From NCBI GenBank assembly GCA_025890175.1, contig JANPYM010000004.1, positions 486,007-550,006 on the forward strand: a stretch of 64,000 bases of DNA, in the 5' to 3' direction. The notes under the pieces were generated by a model, which was not told the origin of the DNA, ran no database searches, and saw nothing but the letters and a program-made list of their open reading frames with translations. A program made the translations under genes and the position numbers. Below, in pieces: positions 11,791-22,254 of the stretch. Origin of the DNA: Ciborinia camelliae (taxonomy: Eukaryota; Ascomycota; Leotiomycetes; Helotiales; Sclerotiniaceae). Each line of letters begins with the position of its first letter. Position 1 is the first letter of the stretch.

Positions 11791-12729
11791 ATGACATCCT
11801 CTTCAACATCCCCCTCACCACCCACGCTCCCCGACCCAGACGATTACCTCTTTCAATCACATTATCAATCCGGACCCCCACAAGTAAACCCCTCGCAAAG
11901 CTCGCGACCGCATTCTCGCCCAAGCTCCTCATCATCAGATGATTCTCCCTCTCCACCCCCTTTACAACACAATTTCTTCGCACCTCCCTTCTACAATCGA
12001 CCTCCGACCCCTTTACCGCCCTCTCCCTCTCTAACATCCTTATTGCGCCCTTCTCGCCCTACCACTCCCGATTCCAGCGCCGATGAGCTCGAACCCCCCG
12101 TTCCCCGCGCCTCCCCAAAGGTGCCAACCTACGAATACTATGGATTCGTCCTGTACCTCTTTTCCTCCTTAACATTCCTTCTCTACCTCCTCTGGTCTTA
12201 TCTCCCTTCCCCTTTCCTTCACGCCTTAGGGATCTACTATTACCCGAATCGATGGTGGTCTCTCGCGCTGCCGAGTTGGATCGTGATGCTACTGGTCTAT
12301 ATCTATGTAGCGCTCGCGAGTTATAATACCGGATACCTCACTCTTGGGATGACTAGTGTGGAGACGATAATTGATGGGGCGGCGAATGTATGCTTAGTTG
12401 ATGGGAGGGGGATGGCGGGGGCGAGCAATGCGAGTCCGAGTCTTAAAAGCCCGAGTCTCAAAAGCCCTACTCATAAGAGTCATGAGGAGAGTATTAGGGA
12501 GAGGGAGAGGGAGAGGAGGAGGGGAAAAGAGAAGGAAAGGGAAAAGGGAGAGAGAGAAAGAGAAAAGGGAGGATATACAGGAGGTGAGAGAGAAACGGAT
12601 GTGAGGGCATGGAAGAAAGTTTGGAGTCGGGGAACGGATGCCGTTATGGATGTACCTTTGGGAGGGGTATGTGAGATTTTATATGGAGAGGGGAGGGAGG
12701 ATCGTGGGATGGATGATGATGATTATTGA
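11791..12729 (+). CDS. gpi19: GPI19/PIG-P subunit of the GPI-N-acetylglucosaminyltransferase complex
   Basis: Single exon of 312 aa from the first in-frame ATG at 11791; the open frame extends 60 bp further upstream but without ATG. The PIG-P domain starts near PTYEYYGFVLYLFSSL and holds two membrane helices, the second around WSLALPSWIVMLLVYIYVAL, then the conserved YNTGYLT and the terminal PLGGVCEILYG. This subunit acts in the ER membrane in the first step of GPI anchor synthesis, transfer of GlcNAc to phosphatidylinositol. The N-terminal ~110 residues are Ser/Pro-rich and disordered. A highly charged Arg/Glu/Lys insertion of about 40 residues (about 12480-12600) splits the core from its last motif, which is longer than in yeast Gpi19. 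The domain call is firm. Confidence 0.9.
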   Translation: MTSSSTSPSPPTLPDPDDYLFQSHYQSGPPQVNPSQSSRPHSRPSSSSSDDSPSPPPLQHNFFAPPFYNRPPTPLPPSPSLTSLLRPSRPTTPDSSADELEPPVPRASPKVPTYEYYGFVLYLFSSLTFLLYLLWSYLPSPFLHALGIYYYPNRWWSLALPSWIVMLLVYIYVALASYNTGYLTLGMTSVETIIDGAANVCLVDGRGMAGASNASPSLKSPSLKSPTHKSHEESIRERERERRRGKEKEREKGEREREKGGYTGGERETDVRAWKKVWSRGTDAVMDVPLGGVCEILYGEGREDRGMDDDDY

Positions 12730-13641
12730 GTTTGGGAAGAAGAAGAAGAAGAAGATGGGAAGGACTTTATACCCCTATATGATAGATTTTGGGTGCGTAA
12801 ACATAATGATACATAACGAACAGGATTCGCCGAGATGCGAACCAAGAGGCATACATTTCCGGCATCTCTGCTTGAGATATAGACTCGCTGGCATCATTTT
12901 TTACCTTTGGATTGTTTCATAAGAAGCACTCATACATTGCAAACGATACGGAGCATCATAAGATACTCAATAAAATAGGTATCTTCATTCCAATGTTTGT
13001 ACAATATCGACCCCCCCAAATCCCTTCCACCAACCAGTGTAGGTCATCTAATCCACTCCTATCCCCTGAAACCGTTCCATCCATTCACCCACCCATCCGA
13101 ATAATCATCCACCATTCCTCTCCCCTCCTTCACATCCCTTCCTATTCCATCCTTTCCCTTTCCTTCCATCATCGAATCATTTCCCATCAAGAAAGCTAAA
13201 GACCAGGAACAAGATTATCGGCAGAAAATCAGCCTGGGTTCTGTTTCAGTTTTCTTGCCAAAAAAAAAAAAAAAGGTTATCTAAACTACAAGAACATCTC
13301 TCGCCTTCTTCATTTCATCTTAACGCATGCCATTACCCACTCGACATTTGTATATTTCCTCCAAATTTATCATACCTACTTTTCACCACCCCGAAAAGTA
13401 CAATTTGACTATTAAGTCTGCCAGCTACAGAAGAAAATCCCTAATTGTGTGACAAGAAGGTATGATGACTGGGGAAAAATGCAACAAAAATGCCAAATTA
13501 TTGAAGTTTAATGTCATTCACATTCAACCACATCACTCCATCCATCAATGCATTCATTCCATATCCACGTACAAGACGTATATGCGTTTCGTCTCAAATA
13601 GACAAATTGGAGAAAAACATCGAATATGGGTATATCAAATA
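12730..13641. other. Intergenic, 0.9 kb, convergent
   Basis: Convergent 3' region of GPI19 and striatin. Contains a short (gaa)n run just after GPI19, a pyrimidine-rich stretch around 13050-13190 and a run of about 15 A at 13260-13274. Frames at 12912-13199 and 13462-13719 show no protein features. Confidence 0.5.
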
Positions 13642-16258
13642 TTAGCGCGCAAAGACTTTCACAACACCGTCACCGCCACCACTAACAATCCATCGTCCAT
13701 CTTGACTCCATACAACTGAGCATACACCTTCTCCACGCATCAGTCGATGACTTGTCATTTCTTGTGTACAGCTGCGTGTGTCTAAAGACCAGAATCGTAG
13801 ACTGGCGTCATGGCCGGCGGAGACAAGCTCATGGCCATCAGGGGATAGCGAGAGAGCAGAAATGGCTGCTGGATGAGCTAGCATGTTGTATGTGCATTGA
13901 CCTGTATTAATTAGATATGGACTCTCAGCCATCATGAAAGAGAAACTTACCGCTATTAGCATCATAGAATCTAATGAAGCGATCCTCATGTCCACTAATT
14001 ATGACACCTTCGACACCCCCACTTGTACCTGTGGCTCCACTAACAACGTTCTCATCTTCAGACATTCCGCGATTAGAATCAGAGCTCAAGGAACTATCAA
14101 GACCAGTAGTAGTCGCAACGATGGCGTTAACTCCAGTCGATTGTGTACCATTGTATGTTTCCAAACTTGCCATAGAGGCAACCTCTTCACCAGTTCGTGT
14201 ATCGTATACAAGAACAGCAGCATCAGAATAAGACACGACGAATGATTCGCCCGAAGTGGCTAATGGTGTTATACAGGTAGGGGATGCGGTGCTATTAGGC
14301 CTTGTAATCGAATGTATTAGTGTGTAATGGAAAGGTGAGGTAGAGGCGACGCTTGGTTGAGGAGATGATGGGAATGCTGAACCGGAGGACATCGAGTTAC
14401 CTCGAACTCGACCCCCTCTTCGGTTATTTCCACCTGAGGGTGGTACAAGCTGTGGAGGTGCGCTAACAGACCACACCTTGACAGTGCCATCTGCAGCACC
14501 ACTTGCTAAGATAATTCGATCCGACCCGCCAAAAGCATTATTCTGACCAAAGATCGTTCCGGTCGTACCAGGAAGTACACATACCGTCCATACTGCATCA
14601 GTATGACCGTCGAGAGTTGCCTTGGGATCCACACGCCCTCTCTCCCATACTCTTACAGTAGCGTCTTGGCCGCCTGAGAAGATCCACCCATCACCTTGCG
14701 CACGTCCGCCACTAGAAAAGTTTTGTGAGGGAGACCAGGCAGTTAAGCACATGACAGCTCCAGCATGACCACGATGAGTAAAATAGCTTTGAATATCCAA
14801 ATCATTGGGGCTGACATGAAATGATCCTTGATCTTCATAACGGGCGGGAATGATCCATCTTTTGATGGTTCCATCGTCGCCTGCTGTGCATAGTTCTGGT
14901 TCTCCGGGACTTCCACCTCCAGTAAATATTACCGAGCGGACTGCATCTAGGTGACCTCTAAGACCGAATCGAACTTTGAAACTGCCACTATCCAGCCTTT
15001 GAGCTGGGTTCAATGAGAGTTCATGTTCGCCGCTTTTACGACGTGATATGGATGTTTTCCTCCGATGTGAGCCTGGACCACGTACGGGTGATTTTGGTGG
15101 ATCTTGAGCGGATGGGAATACATCTGTATCAGGCCTCTGGGAGCCAATCTTATTTTCTTGTTCGATTAAGTTAGTTGGTTCATTAAAGTCCCATCCGTCG
15201 GTACCAGAAGCTGACTTCTCTACTGTCTCTCCCGTTTCAATGGGCCGTCCATAAGAATCGTAAGAATGATTAACCTTTGTTACGGGCTCTTCCGAAGGCT
15301 GAGCCTTCTCGGGAGATCGAAAGGTTGAGGACCATTCTGGCTGAGTAGGTTGAGGTAAAGGTTGTTGATCTGCTAGAAACTTTGGAGGCGAATTATCTGG
15401 ATTTTGAACAGAGATTTTATTAGGAGTTGGAACTGGCGGTGGATTATGATTAGGTGTGGGAGAAGGAGCTGGAGGAGGTCGAGATAGTTCTGGTACTCTC
15501 ATGGCCTTAGACCTAGAATATTGCTGGTGCATTTCTTCGAGATTTTGCTGTTGAGCTTGAGTGACTCCGAAGGGTAGAATCTCTTCCGGTGGCGGGGGAG
15601 CTTCTCGAGGTGGCATAGGATTTGGCGGCGCGATCAAAAGATAAGTGAGCTCTCCTTGAGATTTATCCATGAAATCCTTCATACCAGATTTCTCCGATTG
15701 AGCTGCCTTTTTTGCATCATTATCCCCTTCAACCTCAAGAAACGAGTTATGTGATTCTCTCCCAGCTTCAAAACACATTAGTCTCAAGTAATTATAGAGC
15801 TTCCAATTAACTTACGACGCGAGTCCTTATCTTTGGTATCTTTCTTTCCCGACACCGGCGCAGTGCCACCAGATTTGATTGCTTTCAATTGTGCCTCTCG
15901 ATCCTTGGCCACCTTCTCCAACATTGTAAGGAATTTCTTCAAACTGTCATTCGATCCTTCAAGCTTTCTAGTATGCCCCTCAAGTTTTGCTATCCTACTT
16001 TTCATTTCCTGTCTTTCGATCTCCCAAGCATTTCGATCCCTCTCGTGTCGATGCCATTCAGTTTGTAAGAATCGCATAACACCTAAATACTCATTAGTTT
16101 AGCCAAAACAACACAAGAACTCAGCGCATACCTTGCAGTGTATATTCTGTGCCTTGCGGTTGATTTGCTTGATTTCCTCCATCACCTACATTACCACCTC
16201 CATTATTTTGACCTCCTCCACTACCACTCCCCATGCCAGATAGAGACTGCCAGGCCAT
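13642..16258 (-). CDS. pro11: Striatin-family WD40 protein (PRO11/HAM-3 homologue), STRIPAK scaffold
   Basis: Four exons: 16258-16132, 16082-15816, 15765-13951, 13901-13642, totalling 822 aa; introns are 49-50 nt and all junctions keep frame. After a Gly/Asn-rich start comes the striatin domain, recognisable by [14 protein letters not shown] and the heptad-rich [20 protein letters not shown] coiled coil (about residues 40-115). A long Pro-rich linker follows, and WD40 repeats run from about residue 400 ([12 protein letters not shown]...) to the C-terminus. Striatin is the B''' regulatory subunit of PP2A in the STRIPAK complex; in Sordaria and Neurospora the orthologues control hyphal fusion and fruiting-body development (established). 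The first ATG of the annotated frame is at 16258; the open frame upstream has no ATG. Very secure. Confidence 0.93.
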
Positions 16259-17216
16259 CTCGTTCCCCAGGCCCAGGCCAGTCCCTGTTTTATAACCTAA
16301 AGCCCGCCTTGTGCGCAAAGATCGCACCTAAATTCAAGGACACGATGGGCATTTGTTCATCGTCGTAGGCGCAAGATATTGTTGAGTGGTCGCCAAAGAC
16401 AACGAGGCCTTAATTTTTTCCAGTAAACTATCAATGCTCAATTGAACGTACTCGCACAAACTGGACTGGTGAAGATAAGATGAATGAGGTACAATAGAAT
16501 TCAGCAGCACGGCATCAAATTATTATAAATCTTTAAAATTCTTATGATACTTCTGTACAAGATTGTCGCGTGAGTGAAACGTGGGACATTGAAATCTTGA
16601 AGAGAGGAACTGAACGAAGGCGTTTCTTCCCAAATAGACCTACCAACCAACTATTCTAAACAGAACCCCAGCTATCAGGCCGCTTTTAAGGCCAATATAA
16701 AATGACTGCTTGGGGTATTGTCATTTTAAGGTATGGATCATGCCGCCTTTATATTAGGGAACATGGTCATAGCTCCTCGTAATGAGTTTAACGTTTGGCT
16801 AGAGTGAAAGACCTCGAGACTCGAGTGTTTTTGGCGAAAGCTTGAACATCGACCATTAATGTTTATTCTTATAATACTAAAGATACAATAATCAACAGTA
16901 TAATCATATAAGTAGAACTCAAACAATACTTATCATATGGGTCTTAAGAAAATCGAATTGAAATTGATAATTCCACTTCGAGCGCAGCGAGCTTGGGGGT
17001 TTGGGGGCTTGCCCCCATGTGTGGAGTATAGATATCTATGTATCCCTCCATGATATATCTGTTCATAAGTACCAGGATCCCGTATTTGGTTACCTAGGTA
17101 TTATAATCATAGATATATCTTACCAACTCCAATTCCCTTTATATACTACCCCAAAACCGACACCCAAACCCATACACACACTTACACGGATACTCATACA
17201 CCTTTCCCTCATTTCC
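16259..17216. other. Intergenic, 0.96 kb, contains a G-rich hairpin
   Basis: Upstream region of striatin and downstream region of Rad14. Holds a G-rich palindromic element at 16979-17017 and otherwise A+T-rich DNA with no supportable ORF. Confidence 0.5.
16979..17017 (+). repeat. G-rich palindromic element
   Basis: A cgagcgcagcgag head is followed by two runs of five G and then five C. The segment tgggggc (17002-17008) pairs perfectly with gccccca (17011-17017) around a 2-nt loop. The composition differs sharply from the surrounding A+T-rich DNA. Similar G-run/C-run elements are common in intergenic DNA of other genomes, but I cannot confirm that here. Confidence 0.6.
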
Positions 17217-18455
17217 TTAAAATTCCAACTCCTCGACCTCCATCCCACACTCTATACAACTCTTTACACTCATTCCATCCTCATTCTCCACCGTCTGACC
17301 CCATTCATGTTCATGTTTCCCATTACTAATCACATCCCCAAACTTTCCACCTCTCCCTTCACCCGTTAGGCCCCTTCTATAAGCATCCGCTCTCGTTTTT
17401 TTCTTTAATTCTTTCAATTTACTCTGAAACTTATCTTCCTTTCTCTTCTTCCTTTCCGTTTCTCTCTTTTCAAACTCCGCATCTAAAGCTTCTGCGCTTC
17501 CCCACTTCGTCTTGAATGCATATTCCTCAACCTGATAACGCAAGAATAACATCATATCGTGCCAATGCGATTTGTGTGGATTGGGCTTATTGAGATGTGG
17601 TAGGAGTTCTGGGTCCTTTAATTCAGCTACACGATATGTTAGCCCAGCTCCATCATCATGCAAGAACCCCGAGGACTCACGATCCGTAATAAGATAATCC
17701 TCCTTCGCCTCCGTCTTGGTCAACAAACTATATTTCTCCGGAAATTTCTCCTTACACCCATTACAAACCCTACACTTAAAAACCTCATCCCATACAAAAT
17801 CAATCTCCAAACTACCACATTCTCTACACTTCTTATCACCCTTTCCTAGCACACTCAACCCCGGCTCAAAAGGTCCTTCTTTCCTATTCCTCAACCCCTT
17901 TAATAACCGATGTCTCTCCCACTCCTTCATTGTCATATGTGCAGGTTTCTCTCCATCTTTTGAAGCATGCAATGCCTTATTCCACGGATCATCCTCCGCA
18001 TTTAGAAATCCACCTTTCGTATCCGTCATCTTGCTAAAATCATGATCAACATATTTCCGAAACTTCCGCGCAGCTTGCGGTGCTGTATCATCGGTTCGTG
18101 CATCTTTGGTAGATTGTCGCGCATCGCGGGAAGTTGCCGGGATGGAAGAGGTTGAGATGGAGGAGTGGGTGCGTTTTTGGCCCGCGAGGGTTATATCGGG
18201 GGTGGCGACGAAACCGGAGGGGGTACGATTGGTGGTATTTGAGGAAGATGCAAGCTCACGGGCAATAGATTGTTCACGAAGAGCTTTGGCCTTCAGACGA
18301 CTTTCCTCCTAGATAAAGATGTTAATAAATGAGGGGTCAAATTATCTGAATGGTTGCCTGCCACTGACTATTTTTCTTTTGACTTCCGGTGTTGGCGGTG
18401 ATATGACTTTAGATCTAGTGTTTATAGTCCGCGGGGGGGTATTTGGTCTTTCCAT
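17217..18455 (-). CDS. rad14: DNA repair protein Rad14/XPA
   Basis: Three exons: 18455-18369, 18308-17681, 17626-17217, giving 374 aa. The second intron (54 nt, gtgagt...gtgtag) leaves an open frame if not removed. Splicing it gives DYLITDPELKDPELL, the expected XPA sequence. The zinc finger has C-x2-C pairs near residues 190/193 and 208/211 (KKCRECG ... FKCRVCNGC), followed by the XPA C-terminal domain with PNPHKSHWHDMMLFLRYQVE and a basic helix. The N-terminus has the KIEESRLKAKALREQ helix typical of the family. Rad14 binds damaged DNA in nucleotide excision repair and helps recruit the Rad1-Rad10 nuclease. The first intron uses a weaker donor (gtcagt) but is supported by frame and by family similarity. 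Confidence 0.92.
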
Positions 18456-18894
18456 GATATCAGATTATGTGGAATGCAGTACAAATGAAATTGTAGAAGT
18501 TTTTGAGGAGTTTTTGTGAAGTTATAGCAAGGCTGAGTTTTGAAGGTGGCGATAAGTTTAAAGTGTGCCTCGGTGTTTCGGGCGCGCTAAGGCTGGATCA
18601 TTCATTCAAATCCAACGCGTGAAAGTAAAACTCAAGATTGCTGTAAAAATCATACGGGTAGTACTCAACGCCCAATTGATGAAATGGAATTGCTAGAAAG
18701 TAGTGGTAGCATTAAGGAGTCTTCTCCAACTACTCGTCTCTATGATACTAACAAGACATAAAAGTGTCTTCCCTTGCCCCATCCCCCAATTTTACCACCT
18801 CATGTCCCTGGAATCGAAGTCTAATCCCCGGTCGCATGGTCCCCCCCCCCAATCTTTGAAAACATTATATCGTGTATGGCTAATGCTTGTGCAT
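18456..18894. other. Intergenic, 0.44 kb, between two leftward genes
   Basis: Upstream of Rad14 and downstream of Pho88. Contains a run of ten C at 18841-18850. No ORF is supported. Confidence 0.5.
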
Positions 18895-19598
18895 CTATTC
18901 GTCCTTAACACCTCCACGGCCTGCCTTCTCAGCCGCCTCAATGGTCTTCTTATCTTGGGTTGGGGAAGCTCCGCCTTGAAGACTACTCATCAAACCAGCT
19001 GGTGCCTTGAATGGTCTCTTCATATCTCCAGAGGCTGGCTGTCCGAAAAGATGGATCTTGACCTCATTCCCTTCGAATGCGCCCTTGAGTGGGATGATAG
19101 ATTGGATCATGAGAGGGTTGGTGTATTTGAAGTACAAGTGCATAACGGCCATCATTCCAACACCCATCAATTGTGCCTTGTAAAGAGCCTTCATCTGGTC
19201 GCTATCATACTTGTGGACGGTGGTAGTAACGAGCTTTGGCTCCTCGGCGGAACCCATTTGAGGTTGCTCAACGTATTTGAGGGTAGTCATATCTGTGGAA
19301 ATACCTGTGAGTATATGCTATAGCAGCGCGCAATAATTGAGGTCACATACCCTTCTTCTTATTGATCAAATATTGAGTATAAGTGTAAACGCTGGCGATG
19401 ATGACGTTTGATACAATGTAAATCCCACGAACAATGTTCAAAACTTTGGGATCATCAAGAGGAACATGCTTGGAGACTTGCATCATCCCAAGGATGATGA
19501 TCAAGTTGGTTCTATTCAAACTCGTCAGTAACAATTACAGAGAATGAGAGGGAATTCCGGTAATATCATCCAACATACATTTGAGGACTGAGAGCCAT
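18895..19598 (-). CDS. pho88: Pho88/Snd3 family ER membrane protein
   Basis: Three exons: 19598-19579, 19511-19351, 19292-18895, giving 192 aa. The tiny first exon encodes MALSPQ, and splicing gives ALSPQITNLIIILGMMQV, the conserved Pho88 start. A second hydrophobic stretch (IVRGIYIVSNVIIASVYTYTQYLI) and the TTLKYVE motif follow. Yeast Pho88, also called Snd3, is an ER membrane protein of the SRP-independent targeting pathway, first found through an effect on phosphate transport. The last intron has two in-frame acceptors 12 nt apart (19304/19292 side). The downstream one gives KKKDMTTLKYVE, as in most family members, and was chosen. Identification is secure. Confidence 0.92.
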
Positions 19599-20716
19599 TT
19601 TGTCTGTTTCCGAGCGAGAAGAGGAAGTTTGATTAGAAGATGTTAATTGAATGCGACCAGATAGATGATGATTTCGAGAGAAGAAATATTGGGTAAGTAG
19701 GTAGATTTGTTGAAGTTTAAGTTGAATTCCAACTGTTGCTCTCTTCTAATAAATTAATAAACGGAACAGATCCCGAGGAAATAATTTTATGAAGTGTGAA
19801 AGAAGATGATCGTTACGATTAGAAGCGGCGGCCCTAGTATGCACCGTGCCTAATGTGGCTGAGGACAGATTGTCTTTGTTTTATGTTTTCCCCCGCCATC
19901 CCGGATTTCCACCATCATCAATCCACGCCCGGTGATCTTCTCCTACTGTTGGTAGCTTGGTGAGTAATGTTCAAAATGTCACGAATTACCTGTATTCAAT
20001 ATTGTATGTCAATATTGTGTGTCATGTTTGGCGATCTTTAACTACTTATCAAAATGGCTACTTGTTCTAATATTAGATGATCTTTCCACGAGAGTGATAG
20101 CGAATAATGTAAGGAGTCAATTGAAACAATCCTTCGTGGATGGCTCTCGGTAAGGTTACCGGTAATGCTCAAAGGGAATGAAACAACAATTCAGATACTC
20201 GAGTACCTAGTTATGACACAAAGCTTTCTACTTTTATGACTCAAGTGAGTCTTAGATCCATCCTGTCCAATGGCCTTGAGCAAGAACGCTTCGATACCCA
20301 ATCTCCTTTTCATTATCACTTGTGTCCACCTCTGCTTTGGCTCGGAAAAGATCTTCTGAGAAGGGCCAGGAAGCTAATACTCGGAAGGTCTGGTGTTTGA
20401 CGAAGAGATAGTGGTGATTGTAGTCGGATTGGTTACCCTGAGTGCAGTTGAAAACCACGAAAAGTAGGATGAGGAAGCATTCTTAGGCGAGCTGAGGAAT
20501 GTGGAATGTGCCAAATCGTGCGCGGCTGCAAGAGGAATTAAACATACATCGGTGTCATGAAAAAAATGCAGCGAAAAGCTGTGGATTTGGAGGTTTATCG
20601 ATAATAATTCATCCTGCTTTTGGGATATCACTCCCTATGCTAATCAGAAACAATAAAAGAGAAGATATCTGATTCTATGACGTACCTTATTATCACTGAA
20701 TGGATTTCTAGCGATT
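19599..20716. other. Intergenic, 1.1 kb
   Basis: Promoter region of pho88 on the left, then about 900 bp with short overlapping frames on the minus strand (20252-20458, 20374-20631) that show no domain or consistent splice pattern. Nothing else was recognised. Confidence 0.45.
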
Positions 20717-20953
20717 TCAATTTCTGACAGAGGCCTTTTTTGCCGCTATACTGTTGCTTGTAGCCCTAACCAGGACTAAGCACACCTCACAGCTCACGTT
20801 AGGCTCTTCTTCGATTGACGTTGTGGGGTGTCTGTTTGGGCATTCTTTTGCGAAGGGGTTAATGATGTGGTATATGGCTTTCCAGCAGAGCTTGATGGGT
20901 TCTTCTCTGACGTTTTTGCAATCTTTGCATTCATATCCTTTTCTCGAACACAT
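20717..20953 (-). CDS. Small Cys-rich protein, paralogue 1
   Basis: 78 codons starting MCSRKGYECKDC. Seven cysteines (near residues 2, 9, 12, 23, 38, then a C-x2-C pair) match in order and spacing those of the ORF at 22254-22006, which starts MCTRIGYECRRC. Conservation of Cys spacing between two nearby copies, while most other residues differ, is the argument that this is a real protein. No signal peptide is present, so a zinc-ribbon-like intracellular protein is more likely than a secreted effector. The C-terminal end might be altered by an intron that I cannot define. Function unknown. Confidence 0.55.
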   Translation of the reverse strand: MCSRKGYECKDCKNVREEPIKLCWKAIYHIINPFAKECPNRHPTTSIEEEPNVSCEVCLVLVRATSNSIAAKKASVRN

Positions 20954-22005
20954 AGTTTTTTGTTGTTGCTATGGATGATGTTGTATGTATGGTTGGATTA
21001 TCTGGTTGTTGAGTTATTGAAGTGGAACTAGATGGGAGATGTACTACAACTCAAGGGGTATTCACAGACATGCGTAGTTGCATGAGTAAATGACTCCCGC
21101 TACTCCAAAACCTAGTCATCATATTTGAAAATCGATGACAGAACGTACTCCTATCATGCACGAACGAATAATTCACGTGCAATGTCGACGGCTTTTCCAT
21201 TTTTACTTGTCATTATGTGAAGAGGATATCCCATAATGGAAACTAGAATGCGTTTTAGAAAGGTGCTGAAATTCTTCATTGCTATCTACAACCCCCCACC
21301 CAGCCTATAGGAAACAGATTCTACCAAGGAAAGAAATGTGACTCCAGGGAAAGAAATTAAACCTCCACTATGCATCGCCTCTCAGTCCAGCCGAGAAACC
21401 GAATTTCATGACAAAAAAAGGAAGGAGAAGGGGTAAAAAGAGAAATTACAAATAAGAAGGCACCGAAGGAAGCTCAGGGCTTTAATTTGTAACTGTAAAG
21501 ATCCAATCTGCAATCTCTTTCCCATAGCCGTTAATCTCCGTCCCTGCCGTGACTCAAAAATGGTTCTTGCTTTGGTCGACGGCGTCAAATCTCGGCACTT
21601 CTCTTGGATCCTCCTGTGATTCATGCGTCCTTGCAGAATAACTAGACGTTCGGCAAACTGGGATGGAGTGATCTGGCTAGTCTAACCGAGAGAGAGCACT
21701 GAGGGTTGAAACATTGTATCAAGATGTGCGTCCGTAAGCGATGGGAGAAGAAATCGTTGCCGGCAAGCATTGTTGAAAAGCATCGAGGATAAGACGAGCA
21801 AAAACACTCAGGCCAGCTGAGGTTTTTATGATTAAAGAGTATCGTTGGAGTGAAATGATGCGGTGAAAAGGTTACGAGGTTGAGGTTTTGCAGACGATGA
21901 TTGGTTGGAGTTTGGAAGATTGCCTCCTGTATTGATCAGAAACAGGAACCGTAAATTTTTGATTCTATAACATACCACATCGTCAGTGGGAGATTCCCCG
22001 GTCAC
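20954..22005. other. Intergenic, 1.05 kb
   Basis: Lies between the two small Cys-rich paralogues. The minus-strand frame at 21406-21624 has no supporting feature. No repeat linking the two paralogues was seen. Confidence 0.45.
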
Positions 22006-22254
22006 TCATAAAATAAAACCGCCTGTACGCCCAAGTGAGAAGGCAGCCTCCATTCTCATTTCTCTATCAAGGCAAGCCCCACACCAACCCTTTCGATAGA
22101 CTTCTTTTTTCCACGTCGTCTCGGGGTTTTTGTTCTTGCAATCTTCGAAAAGGCGGGGCGCAAGTCTGTGGAGTGTGACAGCGAGACAGGATTTTACTCC
22201 CATAATTCTACCATCACTGCAACGGCGGCATTCATATCCGATTCTAGTACACAT
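22006..22254 (-). CDS. Small Cys-rich protein, paralogue 2
   Basis: 82 aa from the ATG at 22254 (the open frame continues upstream without another ATG). It starts MCTRIGYECRRC and carries the same seven-cysteine pattern as the ORF at 20953-20717, including a late WCGAC pair. It contains a helical middle (LAVTLHRLAPRLFEDC) and no signal peptide or membrane segment. The two copies share orientation and lie about 1 kb apart, so a local duplication followed by strong divergence is likely. Function unknown. Confidence 0.55.
   Translation of the reverse strand: MCTRIGYECRRCSDGRIMGVKSCLAVTLHRLAPRLFEDCKNKNPETTWKKEVYRKGWCGACLDREMRMEAAFSLGRTGGFIL

Noticed and set aside
17627..17680. Rad14 segment read as coding
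   Set aside because: It keeps the frame but has gtgagt and gtgtag ends, and its removal restores the conserved XPA sequence.
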